Of a stretch of DNA of 64,000 nt, positions 33,607-43,864 are shown piece after piece. The position numbers were made by a program, and so were the translations under genes. The notes beneath the pieces are model-generated. The model worked only from the letters and a program-made list of their open reading frames with translations. It was not told where the DNA came from and searched no databases. Every line of letters begins with the position of its first letter. Within the stretch, counting starts at the first letter, position 1. This stretch comes from Acetobacter orleanensis (GTDB taxonomy: Bacteria; Pseudomonadota; Alphaproteobacteria; Acetobacterales; Acetobacteraceae), in NCBI RefSeq assembly GCF_001581005.1, contig NZ_LHZV01000067.1:186001-250000 (forward strand), read 5' to 3'.

Positions 33607-35578
33607 CCAGAAAGGACCGAAGCTTGCGGCTGCGGCTGGGGTGCTTGAGCTTGCGCAGAGCCTTGGCTTCAATCTGACGGATACGTTCACGGGTCACGTT
33701 AAACTGCTGGCCAACTTCTTCCAGCGTGTGGTCCGTATTCATGCCAATACCAAAGCGCATCCGCAGTACGCGCTCTTCACGCGGGGTGAGCGAGGCCAGA
33801 ACGCGGGTCGTGGCTTCACGCAGGTTGGTCTGAATAGCGGCATCCAGCGGAATGATGGCCGTCTTATCCTCAATGAAGTCACCCAGATGGCTGTCTTCCT
33901 CATCCCCGATCGGGGTTTCCAGAGAAATCGGCTCTTTGGCGATTTTGAGCACTTTGCGTACTTTTTCCAGCGGCATACCCAGCTTTTCAGCCAGTTCTTC
34001 CGGTGCCGGTTCCCGCCCAATTTCATGCAACATCTGGCGCGACGTGCGCACCAGCTTGTTGATGGTTTCAATCATGTGGACCGGGATACGGATGGTCCGT
34101 GCCTGATCCGCAATGGAGCGGGTAATGGCCTGCCGGATCCACCATGTCGCATAGGTGGAGAATTTGTAGCCACGGCGATATTCAAATTTATCCACGGCCT
34201 TCATCAGGCCGATATTGCCTTCCTGAATCAGGTCAAGGAATTGCAGACCACGGTTGGTATATTTCTTGGCAATGGAAATCACCAGACGCAGATTGGCCTC
34301 GATCATTTCCTTCTTGGCGCGCGCGGAATCCCGCTCACCACGTGCCACGGTGGCGTAAACGCGGCGGAACTCACCGATCGGCAGCCCCGTATCCTGCGCC
34401 AGTTCCGCCACCTGATTACGCAGGGCGATCACAGCGTCCGAATGTTTGGCGACAAAGTTCTTCCAAGATTTCCCCGGCAGAGCGGAAACCATTTCCATCC
34501 ATGCCGGGTCCAGCTCACGCCCACGATATTTAATCAGAAAATCTTCGCGTGAGACGCGGCAGCTTTCCGCCAGACGTAGCATCCGGCCTTCCAGCACGTT
34601 CAGCGTGCGGAACAATTCCTTGAGCTGGATAACCAGATCTTCAATCCGGTTATTGTGCAGATGCACCTGCTCAACCTTGCCCACCAGTTCGTCACGCAGA
34701 GCAGCATAAACCTGCTCGGACTTATCAAGCACTTCCTCACCAGTGGTCAGCACATCAATGCGCTTGACCTGAAGCTTGCGCAGCTTTTCGTATAGCGGCT
34801 CAATTTCTTCAAAATGCGCGAGAATTTCCGGTTTCAGCTTTTCTTCCAGCGCGGAGAGAGACAGACCGCTGCCCTCTCCCTCAACCTCTCCCTCGGCTTC
34901 GTTTTCCGGTTCGTCGGCGTCTTCACCCTCGCCTTCGGCATTTTCAAACGCATCACCAGTGCCATCCACCCCCATCGGGTTCGTGGCAGCCTGCATGGCT
35001 TCCAGATCCACAATGTCACGCAGCAGCATTTCATTGGTGCGGATCTTCTCGTGCCAAGAGATGATAGCGCGGAAGGTCAGCGGGCTTTCACACAAGCCGC
35101 CGATCATTTCATCTCGGCCAGCCTCAATGCGCTTGGCAATGGCAATCTCGCCCTCACGGGAGAGCAGTTCCACCGTGCCCATTTCGCGCAGATACATACG
35201 CACGGGGTCATCCGTGCGGCCGAGATTTTCTGCGTTCACATTTCCAGATACAGTCTCGGTTTCAGACTCTTCGACCTCGTCCTCGGCCTCTTCGTCCTCA
35301 GCCTTGTCTGCTTTCTGGGTTTCGGAGTCGTCGTTCTCTTCGTTCTCGACAACCTGAATCCCCATTTCGGACAGCATCGCCATGATGTCCTCAATCTGCT
35401 CGGAGGACATCTTGTCCTGAGGCAGCACGGCATTCAGCTCGTCAAACGTGATGTATCCGCGCTCACGCCCCTTCGCGACCAGTTTTTTGACCGCTGTAGA
35501 CTGCGTATCCAGAGTGGTGGTGTCACCATCCTGTTCCGCTGAGTGCGCTCCGTTACCCGATGCTGTCTTTGTCGCCAT
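33596..35578 (-). CDS. rpoD: RNA polymerase primary sigma factor RpoD (sigma-70)
   Basis: About 660 residues from the ATG at 35578; a 20-residue upstream extension is rejected. Region 1.1 ([22 protein letters not shown]) is followed by a long acidic stretch, region 1.2 ([11 protein letters not shown]), region 2 ([39 protein letters not shown]), region 3 and region 4 ([38 protein letters not shown]). It directs transcription of most growth genes. It sits behind dnaG, the usual macromolecular-synthesis order without rpsU. Confidence 0.98.
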   Translation of the reverse strand: MATKTASGNGAHSAEQDGDTTTLDTQSTAVKKLVAKGRERGYITFDELNAVLPQDKMSSEQIEDIMAMLSEMGIQVVENEENDDSETQKADKAEDEEAEDEVEESETETVSGNVNAENLGRTDDPVRMYLREMGTVELLSREGEIAIAKRIEAGRDEMIGGLCESPLTFRAIISWHEKIRTNEMLLRDIVDLEAMQAATNPMGVDGTGDAFENAEGEGEDADEPENEAEGEVEGEGSGLSLSALEEKLKPEILAHFEEIEPLYEKLRKLQVKRIDVLTTGEEVLDKSEQVYAALRDELVGKVEQVHLHNNRIEDLVIQLKELFRTLNVLEGRMLRLAESCRVSREDFLIKYRGRELDPAWMEMVSALPGKSWKNFVAKHSDAVIALRNQVAELAQDTGLPIGEFRRVYATVARGERDSARAKKEMIEANLRLVISIAKKYTNRGLQFLDLIQEGNIGLMKAVDKFEYRRGYKFSTYATWWIRQAITRSIADQARTIRIPVHMIETINKLVRTSRQMLHEIGREPAPEELAEKLGMPLEKVRKVLKIAKEPISLETPIGDEEDSHLGDFIEDKTAIIPLDAAIQTNLREATTRVLASLTPREERVLRMRFGIGMNTDHTLEEVGQQFNVTRERIRQIEAKALRKLKHPSRSRKLRSFLDDN

Positions 35579-35735
35579 GCCTGACCTGCTCCTCCCCCGC
35601 CTGCATTCTGACAAGATGCAGAACGACCAGCTCAACACAAATTGTTCAGTTTCTCAGGGCGGGCAGGACGTGGGATATACTGCCCCCTAAGTCAAGGGGA
35701 ACGCGGGGCGAACATTCCCCCACGCCGCCTGAAAA

Positions 35736-37568
35736 TCACTCGCCCGTCTCCCCACGCCTCAACGCAGCCAAAGCTTCTAGTCTTGGCTGTAGCCGCTTCC
35801 ATTCCGCCATATCTGCCCCATCCTGTGCGAAACGCGCAACCTCTTGTTCCACTTCTTTTTGAAACTGGCCAAAATTCAGCAATCCGTAAAAATGCCACCA
35901 TTGTGTTCTTATGGCCACAGCCAGTGACGTATCTTTTTCTTCCAGATTCAACGGCAAAGGACCTTCTGTGAGCACAGAATGCGCCAGAGCCTCCTCCTCC
36001 CGCCCGGCCAATACGTCCAGCAGCGTCTTGCCATCTTCCGGCAGCAGACCCTCAGCGGACAGGTCCAGCAGCATGGCCCGCAGATCGGAATAATCATCTG
36101 GTAAGCTCAGTCGGCAGAGGGCCTCCTCTGCCTCCTGTACAAGCTCGGGGTAACGCAGCAGGAGGGCCAGCAGGATACGCTGCCGCTCCCGGACAGGGTC
36201 CACGTGGGAAGACTGAGTGTTCTGCGGAACGCGGCTACTACCCCCCCCACCCAAAGACGGCTTGCCACCAAAGCCCGCACCTTTTTTCCGCCGGAAGGTT
36301 TCAAAAAACCGGTCCAGCAACGTGGAGCGATATTCCGCGCCCAGTGTCTTTTCCGGTATCAACGCAGCCGCTTCCACCAGCTTGCGCCGCAAGGCGGCCC
36401 GTTCCTCCGGCCCCGGATTGCTGATCCCTCCGGCCAGCAGGTCAAACAACACATCGGAAAGCGGGCTGGCCGAGGCAAACAGATCCGCCACCGCCTGCGC
36501 ACCACGTGTGCGCACCAGACTGTCCGGGTCTTCCCCGTCCGGCAGCAAGCAGAGGCGCAGCGAACGCTCGTCCTTCAGTAACGGCAGAGCCGTTTCCGCC
36601 GCGCGCGCCGCAGCCCGACGCCCTGCGGAATCGCCATCAAAACACAGTACCGGCGCACGATCGACCTGCCACAGAACATCAAGCTGCTCCGGTGTCAGAG
36701 CTGTGCCCAGCGGGGCCACCGCACCACCAAATCCAGCCTGATGCAGGGCGATGACGTCCATATAGCCCTCAACCACCACCAAATCGGTCACAGGCGCGCC
36801 TTTTGGCCGGGGCGCCCGCACCGCCGCCCGCGCCCTGTCCAGCCCGAACAACAGGCGACGCTTGGAAAACAGTGCTGTTTCCGGCCCATTCAGATATTTG
36901 GGCTGACCATCGCCCAGAATACGCCCGCCGAAGGACACCAGACGCCCTTTCCGGTCCCGAATCGGGAAGGTCACGCGCCCCCAGAACAGTTCACCCTTAG
37001 GCTGACCATCCTCATCCAGCCGCATCAGCCCGGCTTCCGCCATCATGTGCGGCGTGACCCCTTTGGCCGCCAGCGCCGTCGTCAGACTCCCACGCCCATC
37101 TCCGGCCCAGCCCAGCCCGAAAGACCGGATGGTGTCATGCGTCAACCCGCGCCCCAGTAGGTAGTCCAGCCCGGCGCGACCGGCTGAGGTGTAAAGGGCG
37201 GCGGCCCAGATTTCCTGCACGAGATCCAGCACATCTCCCAGAGAACGGGTATGCGCCACCTCTTCCTGAGAACGCCGGGTGTCTTTGGGCACATCCAGCC
37301 CCGCCGCAGAGGCCAGCTCTTCCACTGCCTCCGGAAAGCTTTTTCCCTCCATCTGCATGACAAAGGAGATAACATCCCCATGCACACCGCAGCCAAAGCA
37401 ATGGAAGTGATCGTCATAGACGTAAAAAGAGGGTGTTTTTTCCCCATGGAAAGGGCAGCACCCTTTCCAGTTCCGTCCCGAGCGGGCGAGCTTGACGCGC
37501 CGCCCCACCACTGAAAACAGCGGTGTGCGGGCACGCAGTTCATCCAGAAAGCCTGACTCAATTGCCAT
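35736..37568 (-). CDS. dnaG: DNA primase DnaG
   Basis: A 610-residue primase making RNA primers at the replication fork. The N-terminal CHC2-type zinc site is visible (CCPFHGEKTPSF, HCFGCGVHGD). The TOPRIM catalytic core has VVEGYMDVIALHQAG and CFDGDSAGRRAA, and a C-terminal helicase-binding domain follows. rpoD lies 158 bases downstream and a YqeY-type gene upstream. Confidence 0.98.
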   Translation of the reverse strand: MAIESGFLDELRARTPLFSVVGRRVKLARSGRNWKGCCPFHGEKTPSFYVYDDHFHCFGCGVHGDVISFVMQMEGKSFPEAVEELASAAGLDVPKDTRRSQEEVAHTRSLGDVLDLVQEIWAAALYTSAGRAGLDYLLGRGLTHDTIRSFGLGWAGDGRGSLTTALAAKGVTPHMMAEAGLMRLDEDGQPKGELFWGRVTFPIRDRKGRLVSFGGRILGDGQPKYLNGPETALFSKRRLLFGLDRARAAVRAPRPKGAPVTDLVVVEGYMDVIALHQAGFGGAVAPLGTALTPEQLDVLWQVDRAPVLCFDGDSAGRRAAARAAETALPLLKDERSLRLCLLPDGEDPDSLVRTRGAQAVADLFASASPLSDVLFDLLAGGISNPGPEERAALRRKLVEAAALIPEKTLGAEYRSTLLDRFFETFRRKKGAGFGGKPSLGGGGSSRVPQNTQSSHVDPVRERQRILLALLLRYPELVQEAEEALCRLSLPDDYSDLRAMLLDLSAEGLLPEDGKTLLDVLAGREEEALAHSVLTEGPLPLNLEEKDTSLAVAIRTQWWHFYGLLNFGQFQKEVEQEVARFAQDGADMAEWKRLQPRLEALAALRRGETGE

Positions 37569-37925
37569 ATCGGCCTGTTATCATTTTGCCTCAGACCGTG
37601 CACCAGCCTCCGGCGCGCCGCATAGCCTGCGCACACAGGACACGCCCGATGGTTTCCCGTTTTTTACTGGACAGGCGGGCTGACTTCAGAAACGGATCAT
37701 GCCCGCCGGACTGATAAAAAAATTTCGCAGCCCGCTGTGCGCCCCCACATACGCAAGGTCTTTTGACAGAGACACCATCCGAAAGCCAAAAACCCGGAAA
37801 CAGGGACGCCCTATCCCAGCATCCGGCCAACACACGCTGGTAATTAGCCGGATGCCACCACCTCAGAAATTCAGAAATACGGGGTGGCCGAGACTATTAA
37901 AACTGTGGCTTTTAAAAACAGCCTC
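37569..37925. other. Intergenic region between yqeY-like gene and dnaG
   Basis: A 357-base spacer. The best structure is a bulged minus-strand hairpin followed by seven T (T-run at 37716-37722), a possible weak terminator of the upstream gene. I see no gene, repeat or RNA family; short frames lack similarity. It should hold the dnaG promoter. Confidence 0.4.
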
Positions 37926-38381
37926 TCAACTCAGGCTGGCCTTCACCACCGCATTGGCGCGGCCCATATCAAGCCCGGCCCCGAATTTGGCTTTCAGCGC
38001 AGCCATGACCTTGCCCATGTCCTTCATGGTTTCCGCCCCCGTGGCGGCCACGGCGTCTTTCACAGCGGCTTCCAGTGCGGCATCATCCATTTCCGGCGGC
38101 AGGTAACCACGGATTACCTCGATTTCCGCTTCTTCCTTTTCAGCCAGTTCCGGGCGAGCGGCATCCCGATAGAGGGTGACCGAATCGGTGCGGGTCTTGA
38201 TCATGCCGCGCAGCGCGGACAGACCCTCTTCCTCACTCAGCCCTTCACCGCCCTTGGCGCGGCCCGCAATCTCAACATCCTTGAGTTTGGCCGTTATCAT
38301 GCGGATCGTGCCCACACGCGCACTTTCTCCGGCTTTCATTGCCGTCTTGAGATCAGCCATCAGGCGTTCACGCAGGGACAT
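37926..38381 (-). CDS. GatB/YqeY domain protein
   Basis: A 151-residue YqeY-type protein (LRERLMADLKTAMKAGESARV at the start, VIRGYLPPEMDDAALEAAVKD, MGKVMAALKAKFGAGLDMGRAN at the end). The domain is shared with GatB of the tRNA amidotransferase, but the free-standing protein's exact role is unclear. AGGAG precedes the ATG at 38381; a GTG two codons earlier is the alternative. It is divergent from carA. Confidence 0.93.
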   Translation of the reverse strand: MSLRERLMADLKTAMKAGESARVGTIRMITAKLKDVEIAGRAKGGEGLSEEEGLSALRGMIKTRTDSVTLYRDAARPELAEKEEAEIEVIRGYLPPEMDDAALEAAVKDAVAATGAETMKDMGKVMAALKAKFGAGLDMGRANAVVKASLS

Positions 38382-38449
38382 AACCACTCCTACTCCATAT
38401 CATGTCTGTCAGAGGCCACACGGCGGAAGCGTGGCATAAAATCATCAGA

Positions 38450-38466
38450 TGGGAAGAAATTTCCCA
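38450..38466. promoter_or_regulatory. Palindrome 1 between yqeY-like gene and carA
   Basis: TGGGAAGAAATTTCCCA: arms TGGGAA and TTCCCA are a perfect inverted repeat around five bases. It is the exact reverse complement of palindrome 2, 44 bases (about four helical turns) away centre to centre. Looks like a paired operator. Confidence 0.7.
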
Positions 38467-38493
38467 CCCCACACCAAAACCAGCATAGCGCAG

Positions 38494-38510
38494 TGGGAAA
38501 TTTCTTCCCA
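38494..38510. promoter_or_regulatory. Palindrome 2 between yqeY-like gene and carA
   Basis: TGGGAAATTTCTTCCCA, the exact reverse complement of palindrome 1 with the same TGGGAA/TTCCCA arms. It ends 51 bases before the carA start, overlapping the likely carA promoter. Candidate target of CarA's N-terminal helix-turn-helix. Confidence 0.7.
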
Positions 38511-38561
38511 CCCGTTCCGCAGACTGCTAGAAACCCTACACGGGAGGCACAGTCTTACCTT

Positions 38562-39986
38562 ATGCCTATTTCAATCGATACCATCATTGCCCGACTTGGC
38601 GGGCCGGACGCAACTGCCCGCCTGACCGGCGTTGGCACAGAAGCCATCCGCAAATGGCGGCAGGCTCAGGCCATTCCGTCCCGCCACTGGCCCGTCATAG
38701 CCCGGGCCACAGGTCTTTCGCTGACAGATCTGGACCCCGCAAGCCCCACATCTCCTGACCCATCCCCTCTTGCCCCATCCTCCCCGGTGCCGGGAGGCAG
38801 CATAACAGGAATACCCATGCCCGACGCCCGCCCGGACGGCGCAACCGCCGCCCTTGTTCTTGCAGACGGAAGCATTCTGTGGGGGAAAGGCTTTGGTGCC
38901 TTCACGCAGACGCCTGCTCTTGGCGAAATCTGCTTTTCCACCGGCATGACCGGCTATCAGGAAACGCTGACGGACCCCTCCTTTGCAGGCCAGATCATCA
39001 CCTTCACCTTCCCACACATCGGGAATGTCGGCACCACGCCCGAAGATGATGAAGCCCAGCGCAGCGCAGCCCTCGGCCTTGTTACCAAGGAAGACCTGAC
39101 GGAGCCGGCCAACTGGCGCGCCACGGAAAGTCTGGATGCATGGCTGAAAGCGCAGGGTATTCCGGGCATTGCGGGCGTTGATACGCGCTCCCTCACCCTG
39201 AAAATCCGCGACCACGGCGCACAGACGGCGGCCCTGTATTTCCCGCAAAACGGGCAGTTTGATCTGGCCGCCCTGCTGGACGCCACCCGTGCATGGCCGG
39301 GGCTGGAAGGGATGGATCTGGCAAAGGCCGTCACCTGCAAAGCCCCTTACACATGGAGCGAGAGCGTGTGGGAATGGCCGAAAACCACCCGCCCTGCCCC
39401 GGAAAACCGCCGCAGGGTTGTGGCGGTGGATTACGGCGCGAAACGCAATATCCTCCGCTGTCTGGTTGCGGCAGGCTGTGACGTAACAGTTGTGCCCGCC
39501 ACGGCGACAGCGGACGAGATTCTCGCCCTCAAGCCAGCCGGTGTGTTCCTGTCCAACGGCCCCGGAGACCCGGCAGCCACGGCAGAGTACGCCGTGCCCG
39601 CCATTCAGGGTGTGCTGAACGCTGGCCTGCCGCTGTTTGGCATCTGCCTTGGCCACCAGCTTCTGGCCCTTGCTCTGGGGGGCAGAACCTACAAGCTGGC
39701 CCGTGGCCATCGCGGCGCGAACCAGCCGGTGAAGGATCTGGCTACAGGCCGCGTGGAAATCACCAGCCAGAACCACGGTTTTGCCGTGGATGCGGACAGT
39801 CTTCCGGCGGACGCGCACGTTACGCATGTCAGCCTGTTTGATGGCTCCAATGAAGGTCTGGCGTCTGATCGCTTCCCAGCCTTTTCCGTGCAGTATCACC
39901 CGGAAGCCAGCCCCGGCCCGTCTGACAGCTTCTATCTTTTTGAACGGTTTGTCGCGCTGATTGATGCGCACGGCAGCAAGGACTAA
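38562..39986 (+). CDS. carA: Carbamoyl-phosphate synthase small chain with N-terminal HTH-like domain
   Basis: 474 residues, ~80 longer than ordinary CarA. Residues 1-57 look like a small Cro/YdaS-type helix-turn-helix (IIARLGGPDATARL, GTEAIRKWRQ, IPSRHWPVIARATGL). Residues ~58-84 are a Pro/Ser linker. CarA proper starts ~95: the N-terminal domain and a class-I glutaminase with Cys362 in GICLGHQL and the His/Glu pair in QYHPEAS. It supplies ammonia to CarB for carbamoyl phosphate, needed for pyrimidines and arginine. GGGAGG lies 14 bases before the ATG, a long spacing. An internal ATG at 38817 with AGGA upstream could make ordinary-length CarA. I recall such domains on some CarA proteins (perhaps the carph-isopro domain); I cannot check the name. 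Confidence 0.93.
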   Translation: MPISIDTIIARLGGPDATARLTGVGTEAIRKWRQAQAIPSRHWPVIARATGLSLTDLDPASPTSPDPSPLAPSSPVPGGSITGIPMPDARPDGATAALVLADGSILWGKGFGAFTQTPALGEICFSTGMTGYQETLTDPSFAGQIITFTFPHIGNVGTTPEDDEAQRSAALGLVTKEDLTEPANWRATESLDAWLKAQGIPGIAGVDTRSLTLKIRDHGAQTAALYFPQNGQFDLAALLDATRAWPGLEGMDLAKAVTCKAPYTWSESVWEWPKTTRPAPENRRRVVAVDYGAKRNILRCLVAAGCDVTVVPATATADEILALKPAGVFLSNGPGDPAATAEYAVPAIQGVLNAGLPLFGICLGHQLLALALGGRTYKLARGHRGANQPVKDLATGRVEITSQNHGFAVDADSLPADAHVTHVSLFDGSNEGLASDRFPAFSVQYHPEASPGPSDSFYLFERFVALIDAHGSKD

Positions 39987-39992
39987 CGCATC

Positions 39993-42900
39993 ATGCCAAA
40001 ACGGACAGATATCCGCTCCATCCTGATTATTGGCGCTGGTCCCATTGTCATCGGGCAGGCCTGCGAGTTCGACTATTCCGGCGCACAAGCCTGCAAGGCT
40101 CTGCGGGAAGAAGGCTACCGGGTCATTCTGGTGAACTCCAACCCCGCCACCATTATGACGGACCCCGGCCTTGCGGACGCCACCTATGTGGAGCCCATTA
40201 CGCCGGATTTTGTTGAGCGCATCATTCTCAAGGAAAAGCCCGACGCCATTCTGCCCACCATGGGCGGCCAGACGGCTCTCAATACTGCCATGGCGCTGGA
40301 TGCCTCCGGCTTCCTGCAAAAGCATGGCGTGGAACTGATTGGCGCGAAGGCCGACGTGATTGACCGCGCGGAAGACCGTCAGAAATTCCGGGAAGCCATG
40401 GATGCCATCGGCATTGAAAGCCCCCGCAGCTTCATTGCTCACACGATGGAAGAAGCGCGGGAAGCGTTCAAGAAAATCGGCTTCCCCACCATCATCCGCC
40501 CCTCCTTCACCATGGGTGGCTCCGGCGGCGGCATTGCCTATAACCGGGAAGAGTTTGAGCAGATTGTGGCCTCCGGTCTGGATGCCTCCCCCACCACGGA
40601 AGTGCTGATTGAAGAATCTCTGCTCGGGTGGAAAGAGTATGAAATGGAAGTTGTGCGCGATACGGCGGACAACTGCATTATCGTCTGCTCCATTGAAAAT
40701 ATTGACCCGATGGGTGTGCATACCGGGGACTCCATCACAGTCGCCCCCTCCCTGACGCTGACGGACAAAGAATTCCAGCGGATGCGGGACGCCTCCATTG
40801 CCTGCCTGCGCGCCATTGGCGTGGAAACGGGGGGCTCGAACGTGCAGTTCGGCGTGAACCCGGCAGACGGGCGCATGGTGGTGATTGAAATGAACCCCCG
40901 CGTGTCCCGCTCCTCTGCGCTGGCGTCCAAGGCGACCGGCTTCCCGATTGCCAAGATCGCCGCCAAGCTGGCTGTGGGCTACACGCTGGATGAGCTGAAG
41001 AACGACATTACCGGATCCACCCCGGCGTCCTTCGAGCCGACCATTGACTATGTGGTTGTCAAAATTCCGCGCTTTACGTTTGAAAAATTCCCCGGCGCGC
41101 CTGCCCTGCTCTCCACCTCCATGAAGTCCGTTGGCGAGGCCATGGCCATTGGTCGCTCCTTTACGGAAGCTCTGCAAAAAGGCCTGCGCTCCATGGAAAC
41201 CGGCCTGCATGGGCTGGACCCGGTGGAAGTGCCCGGTGACGGCGGGGAAGATGCCTTCCGCGCAGCCCTCTCCCAGCCGCGCCCCGAACGGATTCTGATG
41301 GCCGCTCAGGCACTCCGTTCTGGTCTGTCCGTTGAGGATGTCAACGAGGCCTGCCGGTTTGAACCGTGGTTCCTGCGGGAGTTGGAAAAAATTGTTCACG
41401 CGGAACGCGCCATCCAGAACCATGGCCTGCCGCGTGACGCCCAAGGCCTGCGCCGCCTGAAAGCCATGGGCTTTTCTGACATCCAGCTTGCCCGTCTGTC
41501 TGGCACGCAGGAAGAGGAAGTTGCCGCCCTGCGCCATCAGGTAGGCGTCAATGCCGTCTATAAGCGCATTGATACCTGCGCGGGTGAGTTCGCCTCCAGC
41601 ACGCCCTATATGTATTCCACCTATGAAGGGGTGTTTGCGCCACCAGCCTGTGAATCCAACCCGACCGACCGCGAGAAGATCATCATTCTCGGCGGTGGCC
41701 CTAACCGGATCGGTCAGGGCATCGAGTTCGATTACTGCTGTGTTCACGCCGCCTACGCACTGCGGGAAGCCGGGTTTGAGACCATTATGGTCAACTGCAA
41801 CCCGGAGACGGTCTCCACGGATTATGACACCTCCGACCGCCTGTATTTTGAGCCGCTGACGGCGGAAGATGTCGTCGCGCTGATCCGCAAGGAGCAGCAG
41901 AACGGCACTGTCAAAGGCTGCATCGTGCAGTACGGCGGCCAGACGCCGCTTAAGCTATCCCGCGCGCTGGAAAATGCCGGTATCCCGCTTCTGGGCACCC
42001 CGGCGGACGCCATTGACCGCGCGGAAGACCGTGAACGCTTTCAGGCGCTGCTGCACAAGCTCGGCCTGCGCCAGCCGGATAATGGCATTGCACGCTCCCC
42101 GGCGGAAGCTGAGGATATTGCGGAACGTATCGGCTACCCGGTTGTGGTGCGTCCGTCCTATGTTCTGGGCGGTCGGGCCATGGAAATCGTGTATGACCGC
42201 GCCGGTCTCCAGCGCTACATGCGCGGAGCACTTCAGCTTGCCGGGCATGACATCGCCTCCGGCCCGGTGCTGATTGACCATTACCTGAACGAAGCCATCG
42301 AGGCGGACGTGGACTGCATTGCAGACGGCACGGATGTTTATGTGGCCGGGGTAATGGAACATATTGAGGAAGCGGGCATCCATTCGGGTGACAGCGCCTG
42401 CGCTCTGCCGCCTTATACGCTCTCCCCCGCCATTGTAACGGAGCTGAAAGCCCAGACCGAAGCCATGGCGCGTGAGCTAGGCATTGTCGGGCTGATGAAC
42501 GTGCAATACGCCATCAAGGATCAGGAAATCTTCGTCCTTGAGGTCAACCCCCGTGCCTCCCGCACCGTACCGTTCGTGGCGAAGGCCACGGGTGTTCCGG
42601 TGGCCAAAATCGGCGCGCGCGTCATGGCCGGAGCCAAGCTCGCCAGCTTCAATCTGGATGACCGCGCTGTGGTGCCGCATGTCGCGGTGAAGGAAGCCGT
42701 TTTCCCCTTCAACCGCTTTGCGGAAGTGGACATCATTCTGGGGCCGGAAATGCGCTCCACGGGTGAGGTCATGGGGTTGGATACCTCTTTTGAGCGCGCC
42801 TTTGCCAAATCCCAGCTTGGCGCGGGTGTGCGCCTGCCCACGTCCGGCACGGTCTTTCTGTCCGTGCGGGAGAGTGACAAGGCGCATCTCCCCGCCCTTG

Positions 42901-43247
42901 GCCGCCAGTTGGCCAGCATGGGCCTGAAAATTCTGGCCACGCGCGGCACAGCCAAAAAGCTGCGCGATGCCGGGATTGAGGTTGATGTGGTCAACAAGGT
43001 GCTGGAAGGCCGCCCGCATTGTGTGGACGCCATCCGCTCCGGTGAAGTGCAGATGGTCATCAACACCGCCCGTGGCGCGCAGTCCGTGGCGGACAGTTTT
43101 GACATCCGCCGCTCGGCCCTCGTGCTGGGCATTCCGCACTACACCACCATGGCGGGCGCGCGCGCCGCAACCTACGCAATTGCGGCAATGCGTGAAGGAC
43201 CGCTTGAAGTTGCGCCACTTCAGTCATACTTTAGTGGATCGTTCTGA
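39993..43247 (+). CDS. carB: Carbamoyl-phosphate synthase large chain
   Basis: A 1084-residue enzyme with the duplicated ATP-grasp synthetase halves: [21 protein letters not shown] opens the first, [19 protein letters not shown] the second. Each half has the ATP-grasp glycine loop and metal-binding residues ([14 protein letters not shown]). An MGS-like allosteric domain follows at ~945-1075 ([25 protein letters not shown]). It starts six bases after carA, so the two are co-translated. Full length, no anomaly. Confidence 0.98.
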   Translation: MPKRTDIRSILIIGAGPIVIGQACEFDYSGAQACKALREEGYRVILVNSNPATIMTDPGLADATYVEPITPDFVERIILKEKPDAILPTMGGQTALNTAMALDASGFLQKHGVELIGAKADVIDRAEDRQKFREAMDAIGIESPRSFIAHTMEEAREAFKKIGFPTIIRPSFTMGGSGGGIAYNREEFEQIVASGLDASPTTEVLIEESLLGWKEYEMEVVRDTADNCIIVCSIENIDPMGVHTGDSITVAPSLTLTDKEFQRMRDASIACLRAIGVETGGSNVQFGVNPADGRMVVIEMNPRVSRSSALASKATGFPIAKIAAKLAVGYTLDELKNDITGSTPASFEPTIDYVVVKIPRFTFEKFPGAPALLSTSMKSVGEAMAIGRSFTEALQKGLRSMETGLHGLDPVEVPGDGGEDAFRAALSQPRPERILMAAQALRSGLSVEDVNEACRFEPWFLRELEKIVHAERAIQNHGLPRDAQGLRRLKAMGFSDIQLARLSGTQEEEVAALRHQVGVNAVYKRIDTCAGEFASSTPYMYSTYEGVFAPPACESNPTDREKIIILGGGPNRIGQGIEFDYCCVHAAYALREAGFETIMVNCNPETVSTDYDTSDRLYFEPLTAEDVVALIRKEQQNGTVKGCIVQYGGQTPLKLSRALENAGIPLLGTPADAIDRAEDRERFQALLHKLGLRQPDNGIARSPAEAEDIAERIGYPVVVRPSYVLGGRAMEIVYDRAGLQRYMRGALQLAGHDIASGPVLIDHYLNEAIEADVDCIADGTDVYVAGVMEHIEEAGIHSGDSACALPPYTLSPAIVTELKAQTEAMARELGIVGLMNVQYAIKDQEIFVLEVNPRASRTVPFVAKATGVPVAKIGARVMAGAKLASFNLDDRAVVPHVAVKEAVFPFNRFAEVDIILGPEMRSTGEVMGLDTSFERAFAKSQLGAGVRLPTSGTVFLSVRESDKAHLPALGRQLASMGLKILATRGTAKKLRDAGIEVDVVNKVLEGRPHCVDAIRSGEVQMVINTARGAQSVADSFDIRRSALVLGIPHYTTMAGARAATYAIAAMREGPLEVAPLQSYFSGSF

Positions 43248-43389
43248 ACAGGGCGGCTGACTGTCCGGTCTGCCTTCCACGTTCCACGGGGCAAGCGACC
43301 ATGCCGAAAGGCTTGGCCGCCTGTACCCGTGTTTTTTGTAACTTCCATGCCGGTCTGATCGTCCGGCAGATTTATTCTGGGGACATGTC

Positions 43390-43863
43390 TTGCAGAAAAC
43401 TCCGATGACGGAAAAAGGCTTACGGCGGCTCGAAGACGAACTGCGTAATCTGAAATCTGTAGAACGTCCGGCTATTATCCGCGCCATTGCGGAAGCCCGC
43501 TCCCACGGCGATCTGTCCGAAAACGCGGAATACCACGCTGCGCGTGAGCGGCAGTCCTTTACCGAAGGCCGCGTGCTTGAGCTGGAAAGCATCATCTCCA
43601 CAGCGGAAGTGATTGACCCCACAACCCTGTCTGGGGATCACGTCAAGTTCGGTGCGACTGTCACCGTGGTTGATGAAGAGACGGACAAGGAAGCGACCTA
43701 CCAGATTGTTGGCGTGCATGAAGCCGACATCAAGCAGAACCTGCTGTCCATCTCCTCCCCGCTCGCCAAATCCCTGATTGGCAAGCAGGAAGGCGATACC
43801 GTTTCCGTTCCCGCCCCCGGCGGTGACCGGACTTATGAGATCCTGTCTGTGAAATTCATCTGA
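43390..43863 (+). CDS. greA: Transcription elongation factor GreA
   Basis: A 157-residue factor that rescues backtracked RNA polymerase by stimulating transcript cleavage. The N-terminal coiled coil (MTEKGLRRLEDELRNLKS) and tip ARSHGDLSENAEYHAARE, with the acidic DL-S-E-N-A-E residues, are followed by the FKBP-like C-terminal domain. The TTG at 43390 is chosen because family members begin with M-Q-K-x-P-M-T and a GGGGA is near; an ATG five codons later is possible. Confidence 0.97.
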   Translation: MQKTPMTEKGLRRLEDELRNLKSVERPAIIRAIAEARSHGDLSENAEYHAARERQSFTEGRVLELESIISTAEVIDPTTLSGDHVKFGATVTVVDEETDKEATYQIVGVHEADIKQNLLSISSPLAKSLIGKQEGDTVSVPAPGGDRTYEILSVKFI

Positions 43864-43864
43864 G

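Noticed and set aside
35639-35735. Heat-shock-type promoter for rpoD
   Set aside because: A TTGACT hexamer is present, but no -10 element lies at a proper distance.
37706-37741. Intrinsic terminator for the yqeY-type gene
   Set aside because: The T-run is good but the stem is short and bulged; mentioned only in the spacer entry.
37884-38561. Long in-frame extension of carA upstream to 37884
   Set aside because: It would run through the twin palindromes and antisense to the yqeY-type gene; no homology. Start taken at 38562.
38571-41747. 1058-codon minus-strand frame
   Set aside because: A shadow of carA-carB caused by GC-rich codon bias; its translation lacks any family pattern.
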